From Amycolatopsis sp. NBC_00345 (GTDB lineage Bacteria > Actinomycetota > Actinomycetes > Mycobacteriales > Pseudonocardiaceae), in NCBI RefSeq assembly GCF_036116635.1, contig NZ_CP107995.1, positions 4,340,001 to 4,404,000 of the forward strand: 64,000 bases of DNA, read 5' to 3'. Positions within the stretch are counted from its first letter, which is position 1. Every line of letters begins with the position of its first letter. This document shows positions 1-8,037 of the stretch, piece by piece. The notes below the pieces were generated by a model. That model had not been told where the DNA came from, did not search any database, and was given only the letters and a program-made list of their open reading frames with translations. The position numbers and the translations under genes are program-made.

Positions 1-16
1 GGAGCCGGCCCCGCCC

Positions 17-1252
17 GTGACCGCGGTCAGCCGTCCGGTCGCCGAGGACCTGCGGCGGCTGCTCGACGATCTCGCCGACGAGTTGCGGCGCTCGGTGGTG
101 GTCAACGACCCCCTCGTCCACGTGCTCTGCACGAGCCGCCACTTCGGCGACGAGGACGAGCTGCGCATCCGCGCCGTGCTCCAGCACGACGCCGGCGCGG
201 AGGCCAGCCGGTTCATCCTCGGCCAAGGCGTCACCCGCTGGCCCGGTGCCGGAATGCTGACCGGGAACCGCGCGCTCGGGATGCGTCCCCGGCTCTGTGT
301 TCCGCTGCGCGAGCACGGCGAACTCCTGGGCCTGCTCATGGTGATCGACGCCGGGCACACGCTCACCCCCGCCGAGACCACCCGGATCGAAGAGGTCTCC
401 CGGGTCGCGGCCGCCCTGCTGCACCAGGACCGCTTGAGCACGGACGACGGACGGCAGGCCCGGGACCGCGCCCTGCTGCAGCTGCTGGGCCCGGACGCCG
501 CGGACCGCGACCGGGCGATGCGGACGGTGGCCGGCGACGGACCGCTGGCCGACGCCGCCCACTCGACGGTGACCGTGGTGCAGCTGAACGACCCCGCCGT
601 GCCGGAGGCGGAGCTGGAAGCCGCGCTCCGGAGCGTGCTCGAATCGGCCACCCGTCACCAGTCCCAGCGTTTGCAAGGGGTGGTCGACCACGGCCGCGCC
701 GTGCTCGTGCGCACGGCCCAGCACCTCGACCGGGGCGAGCTCGCCGAGCAGGCCGGGCGGATGGCCGCCGGGCTGGAACAGCTCTGCTCCGCGTCGGGGT
801 CCCACCGGACGGCGGTGGCCGGGATCGGCGATCCGGCCCCGGGGCTGCGGTCGGCCTGGCGTTCCTACGCCCAGGCCAAAGTCGCCGCACGCGGGGCGAC
901 GCTGCTGCGCGACGCAGGCCCGGTCGCTGAGTGGGCGGCGCTGGGCGAGTACGCCGTCGTGCTCCAGCTCCCGGACTCCGCGCTCACCCCCGCGCTGGTC
1001 CCGGAACCGGTCGCCCGCCTGCTCGACGACCACAAGCGACCGCACCTGGCCGAGACGCTGCGCGCGTACCTCGAGCACGGCTGCTCCATCTCGCGGACCG
1101 CGGAAGCCCTGCACCTGCACCGCACGTCGCTCTACTACCGCCTCGACCAGATCCGCGCCGTCGTGGGGCTCGACCTCGACGACGGCGCGAACCGGCTGCT
1201 GCTGCACCAGGGCCTGCTCCTGGCCGACCTCATCCGCCCGCCGGGTCGCTGA
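17..1252 (+). CDS. PucR/CdaR-type transcriptional regulator
   Basis: This looks like a DNA-binding regulator of the PucR/CdaR class, 411 residues. The first 150 residues resemble a GAF-like sensory domain (LCVPLREHGELLGLLMVID). A middle region matches the linker domain of this class, and the C-terminus has the typical helix-turn-helix (CSISRTAEALHLHRTSLYYRL), in which the protein recognises DNA. The GTG start lies 16 bases from the window edge, so a slightly longer N-terminus cannot be excluded. The 3' end overlaps the convergent transporter gene by 23 bases, and regulation of that transporter is a reasonable guess. Family assignment is confident; the inducer is unknown. Confidence 0.85.
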   Translation: MTAVSRPVAEDLRRLLDDLADELRRSVVVNDPLVHVLCTSRHFGDEDELRIRAVLQHDAGAEASRFILGQGVTRWPGAGMLTGNRALGMRPRLCVPLREHGELLGLLMVIDAGHTLTPAETTRIEEVSRVAAALLHQDRLSTDDGRQARDRALLQLLGPDAADRDRAMRTVAGDGPLADAAHSTVTVVQLNDPAVPEAELEAALRSVLESATRHQSQRLQGVVDHGRAVLVRTAQHLDRGELAEQAGRMAAGLEQLCSASGSHRTAVAGIGDPAPGLRSAWRSYAQAKVAARGATLLRDAGPVAEWAALGEYAVVLQLPDSALTPALVPEPVARLLDDHKRPHLAETLRAYLEHGCSISRTAEALHLHRTSLYYRLDQIRAVVGLDLDDGANRLLLHQGLLLADLIRPPGR

Positions 1253-2561
1253 CCGTCGCCGCGGAGTCCCCGGCCAGCCCGTCGGAGAAGTCGTGGCCGA
1301 GCGTCTCCGGCAGGCCGAGCACACTCACGAAACTGACCACCCCGAGCCCGATCAGCAGCACCGAGACCGCGGTCGACGAGCCGGTCCACGACCAGAGCGC
1401 GGTCGACACCAGCGGCACCACCCCACCGCCGATCACGCCGGAGACGCTGTACGCGATCGAAGCGCCCGAGTAGCGGTACCGAACGCGGAACAGCTCCGGC
1501 AGGTAGGCCCCCATCGGGCCGTAGAGCATGGCGAAACAGAGCAGCCCGCCGGTCAGGCCCAGGGTGAGCAGGACCGGATTTCGCGTCTGCAGCAACAGAA
1601 AGAGCGGGAACGCCCAGACGACCACGGCGACCGCGGCCCCGGCGCTCAGCCGTCTCCGGCCCCACCGGTCCGACCGCATCGCGAACACCAGGGTGGCGCC
1701 GCCCATCACCGCCGCCGCGATCAGCAGCCCGACCAGCAGCGTCATCCTGGGGATGCCCAGCGCCGAAGTGCCGAAGGACAGGCAGAACGTGGTCACGGTG
1801 TAGAAGAGCGAATGCGCGAGCACAAAGGACAGGGTCGCGAGCACCAGGGCCCGGGGCTGGCTGCGGAGCAGTTCGAACAGCGGGACCTTCGCCTGCTCGG
1901 TCTGGTCCAGCGCGGCCTGGAACACCGGCGTCTCGGCGATCTTCAGCCGGATGTAGAGCCCCACGACGAGCAGGACCGCGGAGAACAGGAACGGGATACG
2001 CCAGCCGTAGGCGAGGAACGCGCCGGCCGGCATCACCGCGTTCAGCACGATGAAGAACACGTTGCCGAGGATGAACCCGATCGCGGGCCCGAGCTGCGGA
2101 AAGGCCGAGTAGAGCCCGCGGCGGCCTTCGGGCGCGTACTCGGTGGACATCAGCACCGCGCCGCCCCATTCGCCGCCGAGCCCGATGCCCTGCACGAACC
2201 GCAGGACCGTCAGCAGCACGGGCGCCCACAGGCCGATGGAGCCGAACCCCGGGATCAGGCCGACCGCGACCGTCGAAAGGCCCATCACCAGCAAGGACAC
2301 CACGAGCATCGACTTGCGGCCCACCCGGTCGCCCCAGTGCCCGAACAGCGCGGCCCCGATCGGCCGCGCGAGGAAGCCCACCGCGAACGTGCCGAGCGAG
2401 GCGAGCACCCCGGCCGTCGAGGAGAAGGTCGGGAAGAAGACCTTGCCGAAGACCAGCGCCGCGGCGGTGCCGTAGATGTAGAAGTCGTAGAACTCGATCG
2501 CGGTGCCGATGAAACTGGCGACCGCGATCCGCGACGTCCCGACGTGGTCGGTGGTGGCCAT
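1230..2561 (-). CDS. MHS-family MFS transporter
   Basis: A 443-residue inner-membrane major facilitator of the metabolite:H+ symporter type, the group that includes ShiA, ProP and KgtP. The N-terminus ASFIGTAIEFYDFYIYGTAAA is the hallmark of this subfamily, and the loop motif GHWGDRVGRKSM follows TM2. About twelve hydrophobic segments are visible. ATG 2561 was chosen because the MHS N-terminal motif follows at once and a TGGAG-like ribosome site lies upstream; the longer open frame to 2687 adds low-complexity sequence. Substrate is probably an organic acid or osmolyte but cannot be read from the sequence. It converges on the PucR gene. Confidence 0.88.
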   Translation of the reverse strand: MATTDHVGTSRIAVASFIGTAIEFYDFYIYGTAAALVFGKVFFPTFSSTAGVLASLGTFAVGFLARPIGAALFGHWGDRVGRKSMLVVSLLVMGLSTVAVGLIPGFGSIGLWAPVLLTVLRFVQGIGLGGEWGGAVLMSTEYAPEGRRGLYSAFPQLGPAIGFILGNVFFIVLNAVMPAGAFLAYGWRIPFLFSAVLLVVGLYIRLKIAETPVFQAALDQTEQAKVPLFELLRSQPRALVLATLSFVLAHSLFYTVTTFCLSFGTSALGIPRMTLLVGLLIAAAVMGGATLVFAMRSDRWGRRRLSAGAAVAVVVWAFPLFLLLQTRNPVLLTLGLTGGLLCFAMLYGPMGAYLPELFRVRYRYSGASIAYSVSGVIGGGVVPLVSTALWSWTGSSTAVSVLLIGLGVVSFVSVLGLPETLGHDFSDGLAGDSAATVSDPAGG

Positions 2562-2950
2562 GACAACTCCAGGTCCCGTCGTGTGCTCCGACTCGGCCAA
2601 CGCGGACGACGCCGGGCGGCCCGGCCCCCGCGCGCCGTCGCGCTGTCCCCGGACATGATCACCGGCTGCCGGTCGCGGGGCGACCACATCCTGCCGGAAA
2701 ACCCGCCGCGCCGTTCGACAGTTCGTCGGATCCCCGGTCTTCGGCGCCGTGACCAGCGGGGAGACGTCGCGGCGCCGGCCTCGAACCGGCCGCCGAGGCG
2801 TGGGCTCTCGGCCCGGTCACCCCGCTGGGCCGGCTCACGCTGAGCATCTGCGCGGCCGTGGGTTTCCCGCCGTCGATCGCCGCGGTGGGTGTCAGCAGTC
2901 GGTCCGGCCGGTGCCCGCCTCGTGTGAGATGGGCACCAGCCGGCCGCTGC
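2562..2950. other. intergenic, upstream of MHS transporter
   Basis: About 390 bases without a supported gene. It must carry the transporter promoter on the minus strand and the 3' end of the upstream esterase transcript. One plus-strand frame near 2800-2900 reads somewhat like protein (PVTPLGRLTLSICAAVGF), but it has no start, no recognisable family and no full domain. I see nothing more definite. Confidence 0.4.
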
Positions 2951-4096
2951 TCAGCCCTTCAGGTTCTGGTCGAGGAAGTCGACCAGCGGCGCGGCGATGT
3001 TCGCGGCCGTCCACTGCAAGGCGCTTTTGGTGTCGCCGGTGAAGGACAGATCGCCGTGGCCGGCGCCGTCGACGACGTAGCGGGTGCTCTTCACCCCGGC
3101 CGCCCGCAAAGCGTTGTGCAGCATGAGGGTCTGGCTGGGCGAGATCAGCGTGTCGGCGCTGCCGTGGAAGATCACGAACGGCGGATCGGTGGCCTTGATG
3201 TGGGTGATCGGGTTGGCCGCGGCGACGGTCGCCGGGGTGTCGGCCACCGGCTGGGTGCCGGCCGGCCCGTTCACGTACTTCCCCACGACGGTCATCATCT
3301 GCGCCGCCGCCTGCTGGGACGCGGGGTCGTAGTCCGACTCGATCCGGGACAGGTCGGACGCGCCGAACTTGTCGACCACCGCCTGCACGTCGCTCTTCTG
3401 GTCGAGGTTGTCCCCCACGTCGTACTGCTTGTCGCCGTTGGTCACCCCCACCATCGCCACGACGTACCCGCCGGCCGAGTCACCCCAGACGCCCACCTTG
3501 CCCGGGTCGATCTGGTACGTCGACGCGTGCGCCCGCAGGTACCGGATGGCCGACTTCACGTCGGCGACGCTGTCGGCGTAGGTCGCGCCGTCGGGCTGCA
3601 CCCGGTACTGGACGCTCGCGACGACGAACCCGGCGTCCGCGGCGTAGGTGCGCAACGGGAGGTTGCCCTCCTTGCCCGCCTGCACGAAACCGCCGCCGGG
3701 CACGTAGACCACCAGCGGCTTCGGGCCCGGGGTCCGCGGCACCTGGATGTCCATCAGCAGCTGCTTGGCCTGGCCGTTGGCGAGCTTCGGCGAGGCGAAC
3801 ACGACGTTGCTCTTGGTGTCCACCTGGACTTTCCCGCACTGGATCTGCTGGGCGGGATCCGGCTTCAGCACCGTGCTGGTGCTGGTGTCCACCGGAACCA
3901 CGAGCTTCACCTGAGGGGTCGACCCGGCCCCGCCGGGCGGGTTGACCGGCATCGGGCTGCTCGGGCAGGCGGATGACGACGTTGGGCTGGGCGGTGCCGA
4001 ACTGGGCGAAGCACCGGTCGAGCCGCCCGAACACGCGGCGACGGCGAGCGTCGCCACCACGGCGAGCGCGCCCAGGGACAGGCTGGCTGATCGCAT
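2951..4096 (-). CDS. secreted lipoprotein alpha/beta hydrolase (carboxylesterase-like)
   Basis: A 381-residue exported esterase or lipase-like enzyme. ATG 4096 is preceded by AGGAG and opens a signal peptide ending in a lipobox, LAVAAC, with Cys22 the predicted lipid anchor; a Ser/Pro-rich linker follows. The alpha/beta-hydrolase core has the oxyanion strand PGGGF, the nucleophile elbow GDSAGG, an acid-bearing loop SADTL and the histidine in GAGHGD, so the triad looks complete. The pattern is that of BD-FAE/hormone-sensitive-lipase relatives that cut short esters. It sits alone downstream of a probable promoter at 4232-4263. The natural substrate is unknown. Confidence 0.85.
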   Translation of the reverse strand: MRSASLSLGALAVVATLAVAACSGGSTGASPSSAPPSPTSSSACPSSPMPVNPPGGAGSTPQVKLVVPVDTSTSTVLKPDPAQQIQCGKVQVDTKSNVVFASPKLANGQAKQLLMDIQVPRTPGPKPLVVYVPGGGFVQAGKEGNLPLRTYAADAGFVVASVQYRVQPDGATYADSVADVKSAIRYLRAHASTYQIDPGKVGVWGDSAGGYVVAMVGVTNGDKQYDVGDNLDQKSDVQAVVDKFGASDLSRIESDYDPASQQAAAQMMTVVGKYVNGPAGTQPVADTPATVAAANPITHIKATDPPFVIFHGSADTLISPSQTLMLHNALRAAGVKSTRYVVDGAGHGDLSFTGDTKSALQWTAANIAAPLVDFLDQNLKG

Positions 4097-4231
4097 GAGG
4101 GACTCCTGGTGATCACGTGAATAGGTCATGGTGGGCGGAAAACGGTCGGCGATGATGGACAAGTCAACCGAAGACCACCGCCTGACGGTGTGCTCGTCCG
4201 AGTGAAAAGCTCCCTCGTTCGTGCCCACCGT

Positions 4232-4263
4232 ATCATATCGTTAACCATTCAACTATCAGTTGA
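4232..4263 (-). promoter_or_regulatory. promoter and palindrome upstream of the lipoprotein esterase
   Basis: On the minus strand a good -10 box TATGAT (4232-4237) has the perfect inverted repeat TCAACT-N3-AGTTGA (4249-4263) about where a -35 would lie. The local AT content is clearly higher than around it. The palindrome overlaps the stop codon of the CocE gene. A repressor site is inferred; the binding protein is not known. Confidence 0.45.
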
Positions 4264-5869
4264 CCATACCAGCGGTGCCGGCGATCGGCAGGTGGATCGC
4301 GGACAGATCACAGTCGACCAGGTAGCCGGCCGCGCCCGGGTTGCGGTCGTAGCGGGGGTACGCCCCGCCGGAGACCTGGATCCGGATGCGGTGCCCGGCG
4401 CGGAAACGATGGGCGCACGGGCTGGTCTCGATGTCCAGCTCGACCATGGCGCCGCCGCCGTCGGACCGGCGGAAGCTCTCGGAGATGTTCCACGACCGGC
4501 CCCGAGTGTCCACATCGCACACCCGGACGAAAATGCCGTTGTCCGCGTGGTGATCGCGCAGGGCCAGGTGCAGCCGCGCCGGGCCGAACACCTCCACGTC
4601 CCCCGGCAGCGGGGCCGAAGTGAAGGTGATCACGTCCACCCGCTCTTCCAGCTTGCGGTTGTCAACGCTGCCCGCGCCGGGCGACATGTGGTGCCCGGCC
4701 ACCGCGGGCGTGGGGTCGGCCGGGTCGTAATGGAATTCGACCAGGCCCTTGCCACGCGTCTCGGGCAGCGAGCCGTCCGCGCTCGGGTACAGCGTCCATT
4801 CAGCCGTCTTCGGCGGCCAGCTCGGCAGGCTTCGCCACTCGTCGGCACCGGTGACGTAAATCCGGACCTTCGAGTCCCGGCGCGCGCCCGTTTTCCCGAC
4901 GTGGCAGTCGAACCAGGCCAGGGCGTCCGCGTCGGCCACCTTCGCCGACTTGACCGCCGTGTCGAGGTGGGTCCACGGGCCCACGGTCAGGCCGACCTCG
5001 GGATTGTGCCCGGACAGAGCGAAGTACTGCTCCATCGTCTGCTCGAGGAAAACGTCCCGCCACCCGCCGACGAGCAGCGTCGGGACGGTGACGCCGGCCA
5101 GGACGGACCCGGCCCGGTACGGATCCCAGAACGGATCCCGGAGATCGTCGTGAGCCAGCCACTCGGGGAACCACGCGCCTCTTCCGTCCAGCGCGGCCGC
5201 CGCGGCATCGGCCGCGGAAGACGGGCGGCTGAGTGCCGCCGCCGTCCGCCTGCGCGCGGAGACCATCTCGCGCAGGCCACGGAACCCGCCGGCCCCCTGA
5301 GCCCCGACCGCCGCGCTCCAGCCCAGGAAGTCGGCCAGCGCGACGGCGCCTCCGCCGCGTACCGCGCGGGCGAAGTCGTGCGGCCCCACCACGATGACAC
5401 ACGCGCGCAGCTCGGGCGGCGGGTCCTGGAGCAGCGCCCACTGCGTCCAGCCGAGGTAGGAACCGCCCAAAGTGGCCAGCCGCCCGTCGAACCACGGCTG
5501 CGCGCGCAGCCAGGCCACCGCGTCCTGCGAGTCCGCGGTTTCCTGGGCGATCGGCCGGAACTGCCCGGTGGAGCCACCGGTGCCACGGACGCTCTGCACG
5601 ACGACGTGATAACCGCGCCCGGCCAGCATCCGGCCGTGGAAAAGGCTTTCCGGCAATCCGCGCCCGTACGGCGACCGGACGAGCACCGTTCCCAGCGCGT
5701 CGCCCACCGGTGCGTAGTGGTCGGTCACGAGAACGGCGCCGTCCCGCGTGGGCACTTCGAGGCCGCGCTCGACGGTGTACCGGTTACGAGCGGGCTCCAG
5801 GCCCACCACCTTGCTCTGCAAGCGGTCCACTGTCCGGGCCGGCCATCCGGCGATTCTGGTCTGGGGCAT
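4256..5869 (-). CDS. CocE/NonD family S15-type hydrolase
   Basis: A 537-residue serine hydrolase of the CocE / X-Pro dipeptidyl-peptidase (S15) family, which cleaves esters or acyl groups. The alpha/beta core shows TRDGAVLVTDHYAP at its start, the nucleophile elbow GGSYLGW, an acid loop in GGWRDVFLEQ and the histidine in VGPWTHLDT. The C-terminal half is the usual jelly-roll domain (PGDVEVFGPARLHL). ATG 5869 was chosen because the divergent promoter follows at once; the longer frame to 6040 runs into the MarR gene. No signal peptide is evident, so it is probably cytoplasmic. It faces the MarR gene across a 60-base gap holding a palindrome. Confidence 0.88.
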   Translation of the reverse strand: MPQTRIAGWPARTVDRLQSKVVGLEPARNRYTVERGLEVPTRDGAVLVTDHYAPVGDALGTVLVRSPYGRGLPESLFHGRMLAGRGYHVVVQSVRGTGGSTGQFRPIAQETADSQDAVAWLRAQPWFDGRLATLGGSYLGWTQWALLQDPPPELRACVIVVGPHDFARAVRGGGAVALADFLGWSAAVGAQGAGGFRGLREMVSARRRTAAALSRPSSAADAAAAALDGRGAWFPEWLAHDDLRDPFWDPYRAGSVLAGVTVPTLLVGGWRDVFLEQTMEQYFALSGHNPEVGLTVGPWTHLDTAVKSAKVADADALAWFDCHVGKTGARRDSKVRIYVTGADEWRSLPSWPPKTAEWTLYPSADGSLPETRGKGLVEFHYDPADPTPAVAGHHMSPGAGSVDNRKLEERVDVITFTSAPLPGDVEVFGPARLHLALRDHHADNGIFVRVCDVDTRGRSWNISESFRRSDGGGAMVELDIETSPCAHRFRAGHRIRIQVSGGAYPRYDRNPGAAGYLVDCDLSAIHLPIAGTAGMVN

Positions 5870-5892
5870 GCTTTCTCCTTCGGATCCGATAT

Positions 5893-5911
5893 AGTAGATA
5901 AGTAGTCTACT
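5893..5911. promoter_or_regulatory. palindromic operator between CocE and marR genes
   Basis: An AT-rich island holds two overlapping perfect dyads: AGTAG-T-CTACT at 5901-5911 and AGTAGA-N7-TCTACT at 5893-5911. Position and symmetry fit an operator for the adjacent MarR protein controlling both divergent genes. Binding is inferred. Confidence 0.6.
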
Positions 5912-5932
5912 GGTTGACGAAATGAGGTGGCC

Positions 5933-6439
5933 ATGGCCGAGGGCGAGACAATGGCGAGGACGTGGGATCAGTGGCGAGCGGCGCGCCCCGATCTCGACCT
6001 GGCCCCGATGACGCTCTTCGGCGGCCTCAAACGCGCCCACGCCATGCTCGAACTGCTGCTCGAACCGGTCTTCGAAACCTCGCCGATCAGCTCAGCCGAG
6101 TTCGACGTGCTGTTCCACCTTCGCCACGCGCCGTCCCCGGTCATCGCCCGCCGCCTGGCCCAGACGATGGACAAGTCCGCGGCCGCGCTGAGCAAGACCT
6201 TGACGAAGCTGGAGCAGCGCGGGCTGGTCGAGCGGGTGCCCAACCCGGCGGACAAGCGGAGCGCGCTGGTCACGATCAGCGAACAGGGCGCGACCGCGGT
6301 CGACGAGGTCATGCCCCGCCGTCTGGTGCTGGAGGGCGAAGCCATCGCCGCCTTGACCGACCGGCAGCGCGCCGACGTGGCCCGCGCCTTCCGCGTGATC
6401 GGGCAGGTGCTGGGGTCGACGGCCGGCGTGCGGGTCTGA
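5933..6439 (+). CDS. MarR-family transcriptional regulator
   Basis: A winged-helix repressor of about 168 residues. The core SSAEFDVLFHLRHAPSPV, the recognition-helix region TMDKSAAALSKTLTKLEQRG and the wing VERVPNPADKRSALV follow the MarR pattern closely. Possible starts are GTG 5927, ATG 5933 and ATG 5951; the last has GAGGG at a good distance, so the N-terminus may be six residues shorter. It is divergent from the CocE-type hydrolase with a palindrome in the gap, which suggests autoregulation and repression of the hydrolase. The ligand is unknown. Confidence 0.88.
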   Translation: MAEGETMARTWDQWRAARPDLDLAPMTLFGGLKRAHAMLELLLEPVFETSPISSAEFDVLFHLRHAPSPVIARRLAQTMDKSAAALSKTLTKLEQRGLVERVPNPADKRSALVTISEQGATAVDEVMPRRLVLEGEAIAALTDRQRADVARAFRVIGQVLGSTAGVRV

Positions 6440-6471
6440 CGAACAACGCGCAGGCTGGTCCGGAAGCGCTT

Positions 6472-7083
6472 TCAGCCGTCGGTGTTCGCGCCTTCCTCGC
6501 CGTACCCGCGGCGCCAGCCGAGCCGTTCGAGATCGGGAAGGCCGGCGCCCATCTCGTAGTTGACCCGCGCGATCTCGGCCCGGTCGGGCAGCTGCTTGAC
6601 TTCGACCTCCGGCGGCATGGTCATCGACTCCGCCGGCACGCCGATCAGCCGGAACAGGGCGACGTTGTCGTTGATGCTCGGATACTCCCGGCTTGCCGTC
6701 ACGGTGAACGACAGCATCCGGGTGGCCGGCGAGGTCGCGACGAACCAGTGGATCCGGCCGGCCGGCAGGAACACCAGGGAATTCCGCTCGGCGTGGTGCT
6801 CGGCCCCTTCGACCCACGCGGTGATGCTGCCTTCGATCACGAAGAACAGCTCGTGCTCGTAGTGGTGGATGTGCGGCGGCGGGCCGATCCGCTCCGGGAT
6901 GTTCCCTTCCCAGACACAGCAGGTGTTGTCCACCACGTCACCCTGCGCGTAGACCGTCATCAGCTGGCCTTCGTACCAGAGCGAACGGTCCACGGTGCGC
7001 TCGGAAACGAACGGTGCCAGCGGTTCGTACTCGCCGATGCCCCGCTCGGACCGCAGCCGCGCCGATTCCGCTTTCCAGTCCAT
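6472..7083 (-). CDS. cupin-domain protein (quercetinase/pirin-like)
   Basis: A single-domain cupin of 203 residues. The first cupin motif is intact, with metal ligands in PHIHHYEHELFFVIEG, and the second motif has the histidine in LPAGRIHWF, so a bound metal is likely. Such proteins include quercetin dioxygenases, oxalate and ring-modifying enzymes and some metal-dependent isomerases, and the reaction cannot be chosen from sequence. ATG 7083 has GGAG seven bases upstream. It is divergent from a TetR gene with an operator-like palindrome between them, so it is probably the target of that repressor. Confidence 0.8.
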   Translation of the reverse strand: MDWKAESARLRSERGIGEYEPLAPFVSERTVDRSLWYEGQLMTVYAQGDVVDNTCCVWEGNIPERIGPPPHIHHYEHELFFVIEGSITAWVEGAEHHAERNSLVFLPAGRIHWFVATSPATRMLSFTVTASREYPSINDNVALFRLIGVPAESMTMPPEVEVKQLPDRAEIARVNYEMGAGLPDLERLGWRRGYGEEGANTDG

Positions 7084-7112
7084 GCCGTGCTCCACTTCGG
7101 GTGAGGTATCGT

Positions 7113-7127
7113 TGGAACAAAGTTCCA
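7113..7127. promoter_or_regulatory. TetR-type operator
   Basis: A perfect 15-base palindrome TGGAAC-AAA-GTTCCA lies midway in the 64-base gap between the divergent cupin and TetR genes. This is the expected place and form for a TetR site controlling both. Binding is inferred. Confidence 0.65.
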
Positions 7128-7147
7128 GCCAAGTCAGGACGGGCCCC

Positions 7148-7819
7148 ATGGCGACCAGGAGGCAGCGCACCGAACGGCGCACGGACGCGCTCTCGAAGGA
7201 GCGGATCGTCGAGGCCGCGATCGAGATCCTCGACACCGAGGGCGAGAGCGCGTTGACCTTCCGCGCGCTCACGACGCGCCTGGCCACCGGGCCCGGGGCG
7301 ATCTACTGGCACGTCGCGAACAAGAACGAGCTGCTCACGGCGGCCACCAGCGACGTCATCGCCCGGGTGCTGACCGACGTGGCCGCCGGCACGGAGCCGC
7401 GCGAGGCGATCCGCACCCTCGCGCTGGGGCTGTTCGACGCGATCGACGCGCACCCCTGGGTGGGCACCCGGCTCTCCGGCGAGCCGTGGCAGTTCGCGAT
7501 GCTGCAGATCTTCGAAGGCATCGGCGGCCAGCTCAAGGCGCTCGGCGTGCCCGAGCCGGAACTGTTCGGCTCCGCGTCCGCGCTGGTGAACTACATCCTC
7601 GGCGTCGCCGGGCAGAACGCCGCGAACGCCCGCCTGGTCGCGCCCGGGACGAACCGGTCGGCCTTCCTCGCGGACGTCGTCGCCCAGTGGACGCGGCTCG
7701 ACCCCGCGGAGTACCCGTTCGTGCACCACATCGCGAAGCAGCTGGTCGAGCACGACGACCGCGATCAGTTCCTCGCCGGTATCGACCTCATCCTGGCCGG
7801 CGCCGGGACCCTCCGGTAG
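7148..7819 (+). CDS. TetR/AcrR-family transcriptional regulator
   Basis: A 223-residue repressor. The N-terminal helix-turn-helix is typical: IVEAAIEILDTEGESALTF, then LATGPGAIYWHVANKNELL as the recognition helix. The rest is an all-helical ligand domain of the larger actinobacterial TetR type. ATG 7148 gives the shortest basic N-terminus (MATRRQRTERRTDAL); longer frames would run through the cupin promoter. It is divergent from the cupin gene. Ligand unknown. Confidence 0.88.
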   Translation: MATRRQRTERRTDALSKERIVEAAIEILDTEGESALTFRALTTRLATGPGAIYWHVANKNELLTAATSDVIARVLTDVAAGTEPREAIRTLALGLFDAIDAHPWVGTRLSGEPWQFAMLQIFEGIGGQLKALGVPEPELFGSASALVNYILGVAGQNAANARLVAPGTNRSAFLADVVAQWTRLDPAEYPFVHHIAKQLVEHDDRDQFLAGIDLILAGAGTLR

Positions 7820-7921
7820 GCGCAATCGACCTCCATCGTCGCCACGATCGTCCTCGACCATTAGAGATCGGCGTTCGCTGGCGGGGCAAGTGATCCACCG
7901 TTACCGTCGAGAGCCGCCACC

Positions 7922-7942
7922 GTCAGCGGGAATGACGCTGAC
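7922..7942. terminator. short hairpin between convergent genes
   Basis: GTCAGCG-N7-CGCTGAC forms a perfect 7-bp stem in the 218-base gap between the convergent TetR and TPR genes. There is no T tract. It may end one or both transcripts; nothing else is visible in the gap. Confidence 0.35.
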
Positions 7943-8037
7943 CGCGACCGGTGATCACCGCGCCGCGGCGTTCGAGCAGGCTCGGGAGCGCGGCCCGCGT
8001 CGCGCGGACGTTCGACACGATCGGACCGGCTCGACGT

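Noticed and set aside
2800..2930. Possible gene remnant reading PVTPLGRLTLSICAAVGFPP
   Set aside because: No start, too short, no recognisable family.
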